Source of the DNA: Palsa-504 sp050013055
GTDB taxonomy: Bacteria; Actinomycetota; Actinomycetes; Streptosporangiales; Streptosporangiaceae
Length of the DNA stretch: 64,000 nucleotides
Direction of reading: 5' to 3'
Assembly (NCBI GenBank): GCA_050013055.1
Contig: JBEKGC010000002.1
Span: 3,257 to 67,256, forward strand
Made by a program: the position numbers and the translations under genes. Below, piece after piece: positions 45,875 to 53,929 of the stretch; the stretch's first letter is position 1, and each line of letters starts with the position of its first letter. The notes beneath the pieces were generated by a model, which was not told the DNA's origin, ran no database searches, and worked only from the letters and a program-made list of their open reading frames with translations.

Positions 45875-45937
45875 CGCCCCGGGCACGCCTCCGCCCCGGG
45901 CACGCCTCCGCCCCGGGCCCGGCTCCGCCCCGGTGCC
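45875..45937. repeat. 17-bp GC-rich tandem repeat (3.7 copies)
   Basis: The unit cgccccgggcacgcctc is at 45875-45891 and 45892-45908, with a variant copy at 45909-45925 and a partial copy to 45937. It starts 12 bases after the stop of the dioxygenase gene. It is followed by ATCGTGGAT (45942-45950) and its inverted copy (45978-45986), which may form a weak terminator. Confidence 0.9.
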
Positions 45938-46081
45938 AAGGATCGTGGATCGGAACCGTCGTCTGACCACGCTTTCTATCCACGATGATGGCCCGACCCC
46001 GGCTCAGAGGTGGGCCTAGGGCTGCGGCCACGGTCCGTTCGGCAAAATTCTTGGATTTTGGTCTGGCCGGAATATTCTCGC

Positions 46082-46091
46082 CGATATATCG
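46082..46091. promoter_or_regulatory. Palindrome CGATATATCG upstream of padR
   Basis: A perfect 10-bp palindrome in an A/T-rich patch, 55 bases before the padR ATG. PadR-type regulators commonly bind palindromes at their own promoters, so autoregulation is likely but unproven. The flanking TTGAACTAACGG has no obvious inverted partner. Confidence 0.45.
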
Positions 46092-46146
46092 TTGAACTAA
46101 CGGTAAGGATCGAAAAGCGATCTAGAGACACACAAGGAGTACTGCA

Positions 46147-46833
46147 ATGCATAGCGAAGCATGGGGAGACCCACAAGAGTCGCGGGAACGCCGTGGCGGT
46201 CACCGGGGTCACGGGCGGGAGCGCGGTCGCCGTGGCGGCCCGTTCGCAGGAGGCCCGGGAGGTCCGGGAGGCTTTGGGGGCCCGGGCGGCCCGTTCGAGT
46301 TCGGGATGCGCGGAGGGCCGTTCGGGCCGTCGCGGTTCGGCGGCCGCGGGCCGCGCGTCCGGCGCGGCGACGTGCGGGCCGCGATCTTGGACCTGCTGGC
46401 CGAGGGCCAGCCGTGGAACGGCTACCAGATCATCCAGGAGATCGGCGAGCGCACCCAGGGCGTGTGGCGGCCGAGCGCGGGGTCGGTGTACCCGGCGCTG
46501 CAGCAGCTGGAGGACGAGGGCCTGATCACGCCGGCGGCCGGCGAAGACCGCAAGAGGAACTACACGCTGACCGACGAGGGCCGGGCTTATGTGGAGGCGC
46601 ACGCCGATGAGCTCAGGGCGTCCTGGGACGCCGTGACCGGCAGCGTCGACGACGCCGCGGTCCAGCTGCACAACCTGACCCGCCAGGTGGCCATGGCCAC
46701 CGTGCAGGTCACCCAGGCCGGCTCGCCGGCCCAGATCCAGCAGGCCAGCAAGATCCTGGCCGACACCCGCAAAGCCCTGTACCGTATTCTCGCCTCAGAC
46801 GGCGAAGATGCGGGGGAGGACACGCACGGGTGA
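46147..46833 (+). CDS. PadR family transcriptional regulator
   Basis: A 228-residue protein with AAGGAG eight bases upstream of the ATG. The first 75 residues are an unusual extension rich in Gly, Arg and Pro (GGPGGPGGFGGPGGP), with no predicted fold. The PadR winged helix follows: VRRGDVRAAILDLLAEGQPW, NGYQIIQEIGERTQGVWRPS, SVYPALQQLEDEGLI and RKRNYTLTDEGRAYVEAH. A C-terminal helical dimer arm of about 70 residues completes it. Such proteins usually repress an exporter or their own gene in response to small molecules. No transporter gene is adjacent, and the regulon cannot be inferred from the context. Confidence 0.92.
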   Translation: MHSEAWGDPQESRERRGGHRGHGRERGRRGGPFAGGPGGPGGFGGPGGPFEFGMRGGPFGPSRFGGRGPRVRRGDVRAAILDLLAEGQPWNGYQIIQEIGERTQGVWRPSAGSVYPALQQLEDEGLITPAAGEDRKRNYTLTDEGRAYVEAHADELRASWDAVTGSVDDAAVQLHNLTRQVAMATVQVTQAGSPAQIQQASKILADTRKALYRILASDGEDAGEDTHG

Positions 46834-47456
46834 CTCCGGCGATCTCCGTCAGCGAGCTGACCGCGAGGACCTCGGGGCCGGCCAGGGTCGCGGCGTGGTC
46901 AGGGAACGGGACACCGTGCGCCGCGCGACGAAGCAGCTACAAACGTTCATGGCGCTCACCGCGCCCAGTGGTCCTGGGTGTTACCCGGGGACGGCTGGCT
47001 GGTTCCGCTTGTCTATCCCTGGCCATGGTCGCCGCGATGGGCTAGCTGATGCTGGCTATAGCCATAGTCAAGTTTCGCAAGACCGAATAGACCGTGGGCG
47101 CTGCCCCTATGAGCGTATTCCAGCGGCCCGGCCGGTAAGCATCCGCTGATCGTTTCGTATGAATTTTGCTCGGCACAATAGCGAAACGATCCAACAATCC
47201 CACCCCGCTTACCGACCTGTGCGCACAGCGCACAACAAGAAGCGTTGTTACCGATTGACCCGGCACCACGACCTGCTAACTCCCCCATTGCCGAGTCGTG
47301 CGTCCCCTATACATCCATCCCGAGCTGAGCAATACCCCAATGCACCCAGAGAAGCCCCACAGCCCGACCAGAGCCCACCGATACCCCCACCCGAGGGACC
47401 CCGCCCCCCGCCCAGTGAACCCAGGCCCCCACCCAGTGAACCGCCACGGCACCTCA

Positions 47457-47590
47457 GCCCAGTAAACCGCCCCAGCCCCCCGCCCACCCAGCCCAGTAAC
47501 CCGCCAGCCCCCCGCCCACCCAGCCCAGTAACCCGCCAGCCCCCCGCCCGCCCAGCCCAGTAACCCGCCAGCCCCCCGCCCACCCCACCC
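47457..47590. repeat. 32-bp tandem repeat, three near-identical copies plus degenerate ones
   Basis: The element gcccagtaac recurs at 47491, 47523 and 47555, exactly 32 bases apart, with the intervening ccgccagccccccgccc conserved. An earlier copy at 47457 is diverged, and looser cccagtgaac copies lie at 47411 and 47433. There are no unique spacers, so this is not a CRISPR array. Confidence 0.9.
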
Positions 47591-47650
47591 AAAGAGGCAC
47601 TCACAGGTGCAGGCCAACAAAGAAAAGCCCCCACAGAGAGGGCGCCACGC

Positions 47651-47681
47651 GGGGGGTCCGGGGGGTCGCCCCCCCGGGAAA
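47651..47681. repeat. G-rich extragenic hairpin element, copy 1
   Basis: Two runs of six G separated by TCC lead into TCG and a C run that can pair back on the second G run, followed by GGGAAA. A very similar element (G6-TCT-G7, then a C6 run and GAGGAAA) lies at 52167-52206. The shared plan suggests a dispersed REP-like element. Confidence 0.7.
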
Positions 47682-47724
47682 GACTGCGAGCCCCCCCGAA
47701 GCCGCATAAAGCGGCGAGCATAGG

Positions 47725-47765
47725 GCGACGCCGGGTGGCTACGGGGGCAAACCACCCGGCGTCGC
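47725..47765. terminator. Perfect 14-bp stem-loop
   Basis: gcgacgccgggtgg (47725-47738) pairs exactly with 47752-47765 across a 13-base loop. It lies 152 bases beyond the stop of the reversed DUF3099 gene and could terminate that transcript or a plus-strand one. There is no T run. Confidence 0.6.
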
Positions 47766-47916
47766 GTTCATCGGCGCTCCGACGGGGGCCCGGAACGCCG
47801 GCAGTGGTGCTCCGACGGGGGACCAGAGCACCGATATGAATGTTACACGGAAACGCCCCCGGTTGTGTCAAGACCTAATTACCAGCCAAGTCTCGGGACG
47901 GCGCTGAGCAGGCCAA

Positions 47917-48303
47917 TCACGAACCAGATAAGTTATCACTTGAACGCGGCGGCACCGGGTGCTCGCTGTTTCCCTGGTTTGCTTGTGGCGGGCCAGCCGG
48001 GTCACGGGTAGCGGGCACGTTCGGCTGGTACTCCATGAAGCCGCGGGTGTTGTCCGGCTCTCGGCCGCCGTTGGCGAACACCACCGCGAAATAGGGAATG
48101 AAGATGGCCCCCATGGCGGGTATCGCGGCCAGCCAGCCGAAGTGATTGGTGTAGAGGATCACGGCTATTACGAAGCACAGTGCGCGGATGCCCATCATCA
48201 GCAGGTACCTGCGCTGCCGGTAGGTGATGTCGTCCGACATCGAGCGGCGCGCTTGGGTCACCAGGTGCACCGGCTGCGGCCGGCGCGATGGAGCTATCCT
48301 CAC
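47917..48303 (-). CDS. DUF3099 small membrane protein
   Basis: A 128-residue protein with two membrane helices (ALCFVIAVILYTNHFGWLAA and AIPAMGAIFIPYFAVVFA). The conserved DUF3099 part is HLVTQARRSMSDDITYRQRR with YLLMMGIRALCF, which supports the upstream start at 48303 rather than the internal Met at residue 22. The C-terminal 45 residues are hydrophilic and Pro/Asn-rich. The family is restricted to actinobacteria and has no known function. It may share a transcript with tldD-tldE, which lie 70 bases upstream on the same strand. Confidence 0.85.
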   Translation of the reverse strand: MRIAPSRRPQPVHLVTQARRSMSDDITYRQRRYLLMMGIRALCFVIAVILYTNHFGWLAAIPAMGAIFIPYFAVVFANGGREPDNTRGFMEYQPNVPATRDPAGPPQANQGNSEHPVPPRSSDNLSGS

Positions 48304-48373
48304 GTCTCCACGGTATGTCCCGCCGCCAAACCGGGTCGACTCGCCTCCCCCTTAAGCCCCGCCCGGGGCCCCT

Positions 48374-49792
48374 CTAGCTGGCCTGACTCACCGAGGACAT
48401 GTTGAAGCCCTCGACCCGCGCCGGGGGCATCTCGGCACGGTTGAAGTAGTCGCCCCATTCGCGCGGCAAGGTGGGCTCGGCGGCGCCGACTTCGAGCAGC
48501 CGCCCGAGCATGCCGACCGGTGACTCGTTGAACCTGAAGTTGTTCACCGCGCCCACCACTTCGCCGTCCTCCACCAGGTAGACCCCGTCTCTGGTCAGCC
48601 CGGTCAGCAGCAGGGTCTGCGGGTCCACCTCGCGGATGTACCACAGGCAGGTCAGCAGCAGGGCACGCTTGCTGGCGGCGATCATCTCCTCCATCGGCGG
48701 CTGGGCGGCGGACGCCGACGCGAAGCTCAGGTTGTCGATTTCGGGCGTGACCGGCACCCCGGCGACCCGGGCGGAGTGCCGTGAGGAGACCAGTGCCGCC
48801 AGCGAGCCGTCGCTTATCCACGAGGTGCGGCTCAGCGGGAGCCCGTTGTCGAACACCGAGGAGTCAGGCCCGGACGCGTGGGCGATCACGAACGGGGCGC
48901 AGGCCAGGCCGGCGGCCCGCGGGTCGCTGGACAGCGTGACGGGCTGCGCGGACAGCCGCTCACCGATCCGTGTCCCGCCCCCCGGCTGGCTGAACACCGT
49001 CCGGCCCTCAGCCGCCTCCTTGGCCCCGGCCGACCAGTACAGGTAGATGAGCAGGTCGGCGACGGCCGTCGGCGGCAGCAGCGTCTCGTACCGCCCGGCG
49101 GGCAGCGAGATGGTGCGCTTGGCCCAGTCCAGGCGCCTTGCCAGCCCGGCGTCGAGAGCGGCGATGTCGACGTCGGAAAAGTCACGGGTCGCCGCGCCCG
49201 CCCAGGCCGAGCGCTCCAGGTCGGCGGATTTCGCGTTCAGCTCGATCCGTCCGGTCGGCTGGTCGTGCCGCTGCCGCACCCCGGCCGAGGTACCGATGAA
49301 GGTACTGGTCAGCTGGTGCTCGGCGAAGCCGTACAGCTTCCTGCCCGTAGCCGGGGCCGCGCGCAGGGTCTCGCCGAGCGCGGCCGCGAAGTCCCGCAGC
49401 ACCCCGATGTCGGTCTGACCAGCGGGGGAGTCCCAGCCGGGATTTTTATGGCCGAACGGCCCGGCCTGCGTCCGCCCGGCCAGCTCTTCCGCATCCTCGG
49501 CGGGCGAACCTTCGGCGGCCGCGTGCTCGGCCTCCCTGACCACGTCTTCTATCTGGTCGGGCCGGACGCCGGTCCGGGACACCACGCCCGCCGAGGCGCC
49601 CCGGCCCGCGCGCCGGTCGATGGCGATGACGGTGACCTGGCGGGAGGCAGACACGCCGTTGGTGGTAAGCGTGTTGCCCGCCCAGCGCAGGTTGGCGGTG
49701 GAGGATTCCTCCGCGATGACGACGCAGTCGTCACCGCGGGCGAGGTTCAGGGCCAGCTCCACGGTGTCCTGGGGTGAGTGCCCGGAGTTCAT
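48374..49792 (-). CDS. TldE/PmbA-type modulator of TldD protease
   Basis: A 472-residue protein of the TldD/PmbA (U62) family that lacks the HExxxH metal site, which makes it the TldE/PmbA-type partner. Recognisable parts are VIAEESSTANLRWAGNTLTT near the N-terminus, QLTSTFIGTSAGVRQRHDQP with TGRIELNAKSADL in the middle, YETLLPPTAVADLLIYLYW, and GLTRDGVYLVEDGEVVGAVN near the end. TldE forms a heterodimer with TldD that cleaves unfolded peptides. Its ATG overlaps the tldD stop (49789-49792), so the two are translationally coupled. Confidence 0.92.
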   Translation of the reverse strand: MNSGHSPQDTVELALNLARGDDCVVIAEESSTANLRWAGNTLTTNGVSASRQVTVIAIDRRAGRGASAGVVSRTGVRPDQIEDVVREAEHAAAEGSPAEDAEELAGRTQAGPFGHKNPGWDSPAGQTDIGVLRDFAAALGETLRAAPATGRKLYGFAEHQLTSTFIGTSAGVRQRHDQPTGRIELNAKSADLERSAWAGAATRDFSDVDIAALDAGLARRLDWAKRTISLPAGRYETLLPPTAVADLLIYLYWSAGAKEAAEGRTVFSQPGGGTRIGERLSAQPVTLSSDPRAAGLACAPFVIAHASGPDSSVFDNGLPLSRTSWISDGSLAALVSSRHSARVAGVPVTPEIDNLSFASASAAQPPMEEMIAASKRALLLTCLWYIREVDPQTLLLTGLTRDGVYLVEDGEVVGAVNNFRFNESPVGMLGRLLEVGAAEPTLPREWGDYFNRAEMPPARVEGFNMSSVSQAS

Positions 49793-51300
49793 GAGACCCC
49801 CTCGGCTGAGGTGTTAAGTATCCGCACGCCGCGAAACAGCGCGGCCGGGCAACCGTGGCTTACCGGGGCGACCTGGCCGGGCTGGCCTTTGCCGCAGTTG
49901 AACGCGCCGCCGAGCACGTAGGTCTGCGGTCCGCCGACGGCCTCCATCGAGCCCCAGAAGTCGGTGGTGGTGGCCTGGTAGGCGACATCGCGCAGCTGCC
50001 CGGCCAGCTTCCCGTTCCTGATCTTGACGAACCGCTGGCCGGTGAACTGGAAGTTGTACCGCTGCATGTCGATCGACCAGCTCTTGTCGCCCAGGACGTA
50101 AATCCCGTTCTCCACCCCGGCGATGAGGTCCTCGGCGGACGGGCCGCCGGGTTCGGGCTGCAGGGACACGTTAGCCATTCGCTGCAGCGGCATGTGGCCA
50201 GGGCTGTCGGAGAACGCGCACCCGTTCGAGCGGCCGAAGCCCGTCAGCATCGCCATCCGGCGGTCAAGCTGGTAACCGGTCAAGATGCCGCCTGCGATCA
50301 GGTCCCAGCACTGGCTGGCTACGCCTTCGTCGTCGTAACCGATGGTGGCCAGGCCATGCTCGGCAGTGCGGTCGGCGGTGACGTGCATGACGTCGGAGCC
50401 GTACTGGAGGGTGCCGAGCTTGTCCATGGTGGCGAACGAGGTGCCGGCGTAGGCGGCCTCGTACCCCAGGGCCCGGTCGAGCTCGGTGGCATGCCCGATC
50501 GATTCGTGGATGGTGAGCCACAGGTTGGACGGGTCGATCACCAGGTCGTACCGCCCCGGTTCGACGGTGGGGGCGCCGAGCTTGGCCGCCAGCAGGTCAG
50601 GCAGCTCGGCCAGCTCAGCGGCGAAGTCCCAGCCCTTACCTGTGAGGAACTCATACCCCTGCCCGGCCGGCGGGGCCAGCGTCCGCATGGTGTCGAACCT
50701 GCCGTCGTCGGTGACCGCGACGGCGGTGATCTCCGGTTGCAGGCGGACCCGCTGCTGGGTGGCCGTGGTGGCGCCGTCTGAGTAGAACTTGCACTCCCTG
50801 ACCTGCTGCAGCGAGGCGTCCACGTGGCTGACGGCGGCGTGCGCCAGCAGGGTGTGGCTCCACTGCGCCAGCAGGGCCACCTTGTCCGCCATGCTGATCG
50901 TGAACGGGTCGACCTGGTAGGCGGACACCCAGCTCACGTCGCCGTAAGCGGGTTCGGGGGCGAGATCGATGGGTTCTGTGTTCATAGCGGCGGCGACCTT
51001 GGCCACCTCGACGGCCTGGCGAGCGGCCCGCGCCGCCGAGTCCGGGTCCAGGTCGACGGCTGCGGCGAAGCCCCAGGTCCCGTCGACGATCACCCGGACG
51101 GCCAGGCCGGTGTCATCGGCGTCGGACATGGTCTGCGGGCTGCCGTCGGACAAGCCGACCTGCTGGCTCCTGATACGTTCCACCCGGAAGTCGGCGTGCT
51201 GAGCGCCGAGGCTCTTGGCCTGGGTGAGCGCCGCGTCGGCCAGTTCCCGCAGCGGCAGCGCCGTGAATTCCGGGTCGATTCCCGGCTGGTGGTCGTCCAC
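49789..51300 (-). CDS. tldD: TldD metalloprotease
   Basis: A 503-residue zinc metalloprotease subunit. The metal site is visible in LWLTIHESIGHATELDRAL (His265, Glu266, His270), with the downstream GLATIGYDDEGVASQCWDLI and GILTGYQLDRRMA. The N-terminal part contains DFRVERIRSQQVGLSDGSPQ, also conserved. With TldE it degrades small or unfolded peptides and in other bacteria also matures microcins; no such peptide gene is recognised here. It is the first gene of a minus-strand unit and divergent from fabG, with 69 bases between the two starts. Confidence 0.95.
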   Translation of the reverse strand: MDDHQPGIDPEFTALPLRELADAALTQAKSLGAQHADFRVERIRSQQVGLSDGSPQTMSDADDTGLAVRVIVDGTWGFAAAVDLDPDSAARAARQAVEVAKVAAAMNTEPIDLAPEPAYGDVSWVSAYQVDPFTISMADKVALLAQWSHTLLAHAAVSHVDASLQQVRECKFYSDGATTATQQRVRLQPEITAVAVTDDGRFDTMRTLAPPAGQGYEFLTGKGWDFAAELAELPDLLAAKLGAPTVEPGRYDLVIDPSNLWLTIHESIGHATELDRALGYEAAYAGTSFATMDKLGTLQYGSDVMHVTADRTAEHGLATIGYDDEGVASQCWDLIAGGILTGYQLDRRMAMLTGFGRSNGCAFSDSPGHMPLQRMANVSLQPEPGGPSAEDLIAGVENGIYVLGDKSWSIDMQRYNFQFTGQRFVKIRNGKLAGQLRDVAYQATTTDFWGSMEAVGGPQTYVLGGAFNCGKGQPGQVAPVSHGCPAALFRGVRILNTSAEGVS

Positions 51301-51369
51301 GCGGCGTGAGTCTATAGCACGTGCTCGTGGCGCCTGCGGTACCCTCGGGTGGCCAGGAAAGGGGTGACT

Positions 51370-52074
51370 ATGGGGCGCTCCGTGCTCGTGACCGGAGGGA
51401 ACCGCGGTATCGGGCTGGCCATCGCGCGACGGCTCACGGCGGACGGCGACAGCGTCACGGTGACCTCGCGTTCCGGCGAGCCGGTGGAGGATCTGGCGGT
51501 GGTCCGCTGCGACGTGCGGGACGCCGCTTCGGTCGATGCGGCGTTCGCAGCCACAGAAGCCGGCCAGGGGCCGGTCGAGGTCCTGGTGGCCAACGCGGGG
51601 GTGACCCGCGATCAGCTGCTCGCGCTGATGAGCGAGGACGATTTCTGCGCGGTGCTCGACACCAACCTGACCGGCGCTTACCGGGTGGCCAAGCGGGCGG
51701 TACGCGGCATGATGAAGATGCGCCGCGGACGGCTGATCTTTATCTCCTCCGTGGTGGGCCTGTACGGGTCGGCCGGGCAGGCTAACTACGCCGCGTCCAA
51801 GGCCGGCCTGGTCGGCCTGGCCAGGTCGCTGGCTCGCGAGCTCGGGTCGCGCGGCATCACCGCCAACGTGATCGCGCCCGGTTTCGTGGACAGCGACATG
51901 ACGGCGGACCTGCCGGAGGCCAGGAAGGCCGCCATCATGGCCGCGATCCCGCTCGCTCGCTACGCCTCGGCGCAGGAGGTGGCCGCCACGGTAGCCTTCC
52001 TGGCCGGCCAGGACGCGGCCTACATCACCGGTGCCGTCATCCCCGTCGACGGCGGGCTAGGGATGGGACACTAG
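51370..52074 (+). CDS. fabG: 3-oxoacyl-ACP reductase FabG (MabA-like)
   Basis: ATG 51370 has AAAGGGG upstream and gives 234 residues; the frame reaches back to GTG 51349 but that has no ribosome site. The classical SDR features are VTGGNRGIG (cofactor), NAGVTRD, SSVVGLYGSAGQANYAASKAG (catalytic Ser, Tyr and Lys) and a closing ITGAVIPVDGGLGM. FabG reduces 3-oxoacyl-ACP with NADPH in fatty acid elongation. The neighbour is an enoyl reductase of InhA type, the same pairing as mabA-inhA of mycobacteria, and this supports the specific call. Confidence 0.95.
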   Translation: MGRSVLVTGGNRGIGLAIARRLTADGDSVTVTSRSGEPVEDLAVVRCDVRDAASVDAAFAATEAGQGPVEVLVANAGVTRDQLLALMSEDDFCAVLDTNLTGAYRVAKRAVRGMMKMRRGRLIFISSVVGLYGSAGQANYAASKAGLVGLARSLARELGSRGITANVIAPGFVDSDMTADLPEARKAAIMAAIPLARYASAQEVAATVAFLAGQDAAYITGAVIPVDGGLGMGH

Positions 52075-52166
52075 GCGGTGGCAGGGCCTCAATGGCCTGC
52101 TCCCGCCTACCAGCCCCCCGCCAGGGGGGCCCAGGGGGCCCAGGGGGCGGGCAGCCCCCCGAAAAT

Positions 52167-52206
52167 CCGGGGGGGTCTGGGGGGGGATCGTCCCCCCGAG
52201 GAAATG
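52167..52206 (+). repeat. G-rich extragenic hairpin element, copy 2
   Basis: Runs of G6 and G7 separated by TCT, then GATCGT and C6, followed by GAGGAAATGG. The second G run can pair with the C run. Upstream, cccaggggg units repeat at 52121-52148. The element ends about ten bases before the inhA ATG, so a hairpin here could affect expression of the enoyl reductase relative to fabG. Confidence 0.75.
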
Positions 52207-52215
52207 GAGTTAACT

Positions 52216-52983
52216 ATGGGAATCCTGGCGGGCAAGCGGATCCTGGTGACCGGGGTTATCACGGACGCCTCGATCGCGTTTCACGTGGCCCGGGTGGCTC
52301 AGCAGGAGGGCGCGTCCGTGGTTCTGACGGGCTTCGGCCGGCTGAGCCTGGTGGCACGGATCGCCAAGCGGCTGCCGTCGCCGCCGCCGGTCCTCGAGCT
52401 TGACGTGACCAACGATGACCACCTCGCCTCCCTGGCCGAACGAGTCTCTGAGCATGTCGACGGCCTGGACGGCGTGCTGCACGCGGTCGCGTACGCGAAC
52501 CCGGAAGAAGCTCTGGGGGGCAACTTCCTGTACACCAAGTGGCCCGACGTCGCGACCGCGCTGCAGGTCTCGGCGTACTCGCTGAAGGCGATCACGATGG
52601 CGGCGCTGCCGCTGATGGGCGGCGGCGGGTCGGTCGTGGGGCTGGATTTCGACGCGAGCGTGGCCTGGCCCGGCTACGACTGGATGGGCGTGGCCAAGGC
52701 CGGGCTGGAATCGTGTGCCCGGTATCTGGCCCGCGATCTGGGTGAGAAGAAGGTACGGGTCAACCTGGTGGCGGCGGGACCGCTGCGCACCATGGCGGCC
52801 AAGTCCATACCCGGGTTCGAGCGGTTCGAGGACGTCTGGGGCAGCCGGGCGCCGCTGGGCTGGGACATCGGCGATCCGGAGCCGACCGCACGGGCCTGCG
52901 TGGCCCTGCTGTCCGACTGGTTTCCCGCCACCACGGGAGAGATTATTCACGTCGACGGGGGCGTGCACGCGGTGGGCGCCTGA
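52216..52983 (+). CDS. inhA: Enoyl-ACP reductase FabI (InhA-like)
   Basis: ATG 52216 (TGGAG seven bases before it) gives 255 residues; the frame is open further upstream only through the G-rich element. ILVTGVITDASIAFHVARVA is the cofactor site of FabI/InhA enzymes, and the catalytic pair is in YDWMGVAKAGLES (Tyr and Lys, spaced YxxxxxxK). LELDVTNDDHLASLAERV and the NFLYTKWPDV loop also match InhA. It reduces trans-2-enoyl-ACP with NADH in the FAS-II cycle. It follows fabG by 141 bases and overlaps purU (TGATG), so the three probably form one transcript. Confidence 0.94.
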   Translation: MGILAGKRILVTGVITDASIAFHVARVAQQEGASVVLTGFGRLSLVARIAKRLPSPPPVLELDVTNDDHLASLAERVSEHVDGLDGVLHAVAYANPEEALGGNFLYTKWPDVATALQVSAYSLKAITMAALPLMGGGGSVVGLDFDASVAWPGYDWMGVAKAGLESCARYLARDLGEKKVRVNLVAAGPLRTMAAKSIPGFERFEDVWGSRAPLGWDIGDPEPTARACVALLSDWFPATTGEIIHVDGGVHAVGA

Positions 52984-53867
52984 TGGCCGAGTACGTGCTC
53001 ACCCTGTCGTGTCCTGACCGGGTGGGGATCGTGCACGCCGTGGCGGCGTACCTGCACGAGGCGGGCTGCAACGTGCTCGACAGCCAGCAGTTCGCGGACC
53101 GGACCCTGGCCGGGGCGAGCCGGTTCTTCATGCGGGTGCACGTGGAGACCCTGCCCGCGGAGACCCTGCCCGCGGAGACCGCTTCGGCCGGCGGCCTGTA
53201 CTCCGGCTTCATCCCGGTGGCCGCCGAGTTCGGCATGGACTGGGAACTGCATGACGTCGCGGTCAGGCCCCGGGTGCTGATCATGGTGTCCAAGGCCGGG
53301 CACTGCCTGAACGACCTGCTGTACCGGCGGGCGGCCGAGTCACTGCGCATCGACATCCCGCTGGTCGTCGGCAATCACCGCGACCTGGCGCCGCTCGCGG
53401 CGGCGCATGGCGTCGCGTTCGAGCACGTGCCGGTCGGCAGCGAACCGGTGTCTGTCCAGCGCGCGGAGGGCCGCGTGCTCGACCTGGTCAGCGAGCTGAG
53501 CATCGATTTCGTGGTGCTGGCCAGGTACATGCGCATCTTGTCGCCGGACCTGTGCGCCAAGATGACGGGCCGCATCATCAACATCCACCATTCGTTCCTG
53601 CCGAGCTTCAAGGGGGCAGGGCCCTACCGGCAGGCGCACGCGCACGGCGTGAAGCTGATCGGCGCGACCGCGCACTACGTCACCGAGGACCTCGACGAGG
53701 GTCCGATCATCGAGCAGGAAGTCGCCCGGGTGGACCACACGAGCAGCCCGGAGGACATGGCCGCCATCGGCCGTGACGCCGAGCGGGTGGCGCTCGCCCG
53801 GGCCGTGCGCTGGCACGCCGAGCACCGCATCCTGCGGCACGGCCGGCGCACCGTCATTTTCAAGTGA
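52983..53867 (+). CDS. purU: Formyltetrahydrofolate deformylase PurU
   Basis: A 294-residue protein. An N-terminal ACT domain (YVLTLSCPDRVGIVHAVAAY) is followed by the formyltransferase fold: VLIMVSKAGHCLNDLLYR, LARYMRILSPDL, INIHHSFLPSFKGAGPYRQA (the HHSFLPSFKG active-site stretch) and GATAHYVTEDLDEGPIIEQ. PurU releases formate from 10-formyltetrahydrofolate and balances one-carbon units. Between the two domains ETLPAETLPAETASA is an in-frame duplication of a 15-base unit. The stop lies inside the first unit of a 17-bp tandem repeat. Confidence 0.95.
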   Translation: MAEYVLTLSCPDRVGIVHAVAAYLHEAGCNVLDSQQFADRTLAGASRFFMRVHVETLPAETLPAETASAGGLYSGFIPVAAEFGMDWELHDVAVRPRVLIMVSKAGHCLNDLLYRRAAESLRIDIPLVVGNHRDLAPLAAAHGVAFEHVPVGSEPVSVQRAEGRVLDLVSELSIDFVVLARYMRILSPDLCAKMTGRIINIHHSFLPSFKGAGPYRQAHAHGVKLIGATAHYVTEDLDEGPIIEQEVARVDHTSSPEDMAAIGRDAERVALARAVRWHAEHRILRHGRRTVIFK

Positions 53868-53929
53868 GCCGCCGGTTCCGGTGAGCCGCCGGTTCCGGTG
53901 AGCCGCCGGTTCCGGTGAGCCGCCGTGCC
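53864..53929 (+). repeat. 17-bp tandem repeat spanning the purU stop
   Basis: The unit gtgagccgccggttccg runs at 53864-53880, 53881-53897 and 53898-53914, with a partial fourth copy to 53929. The TGA of purU is inside the first unit, so the end of the gene is part of the repeat. Confidence 0.93.

Larger units (their letters stand above)
46834..47916. other. Gene-free repeat island of about 1.1 kb
   Basis: Between padR and the reversed DUF3099 gene no frame with plausible codon use and a ribosome site was found. The left part (46834-47250) includes A/T-richer DNA. The right part holds Pro/Gly-type low-complexity repeats, a G-rich hairpin element, an exact 14-bp stem-loop and a repeated gctccgacggggg at 47776 and 47809. 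Open frames across the repeats give Gly-Leu or Pro-rich strings and look accidental. Confidence 0.6.

Noticed and set aside
46830..47045. A 71-codon frame starting in a GTGA overlap with the padR stop
   Set aside because: No recognisable fold or family, and codon use is not like the neighbours; the overlap alone is not enough.
47457..47590. Possible CRISPR array
   Set aside because: The 32-bp units follow each other without unique spacers and no cas gene is nearby.
47248..47871. A 207-codon minus-strand Gly/Leu/Trp-rich frame in the repeat island
   Set aside because: Its sequence is only the translation of the 32-bp repeats and G-rich runs; no ribosome site and no known family.
52078..52215. 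Upstream start for InhA through the G-rich element
   Set aside because: It would add about 45 low-complexity residues before the conserved N-terminus; ATG 52216 fits the family and has a ribosome site.
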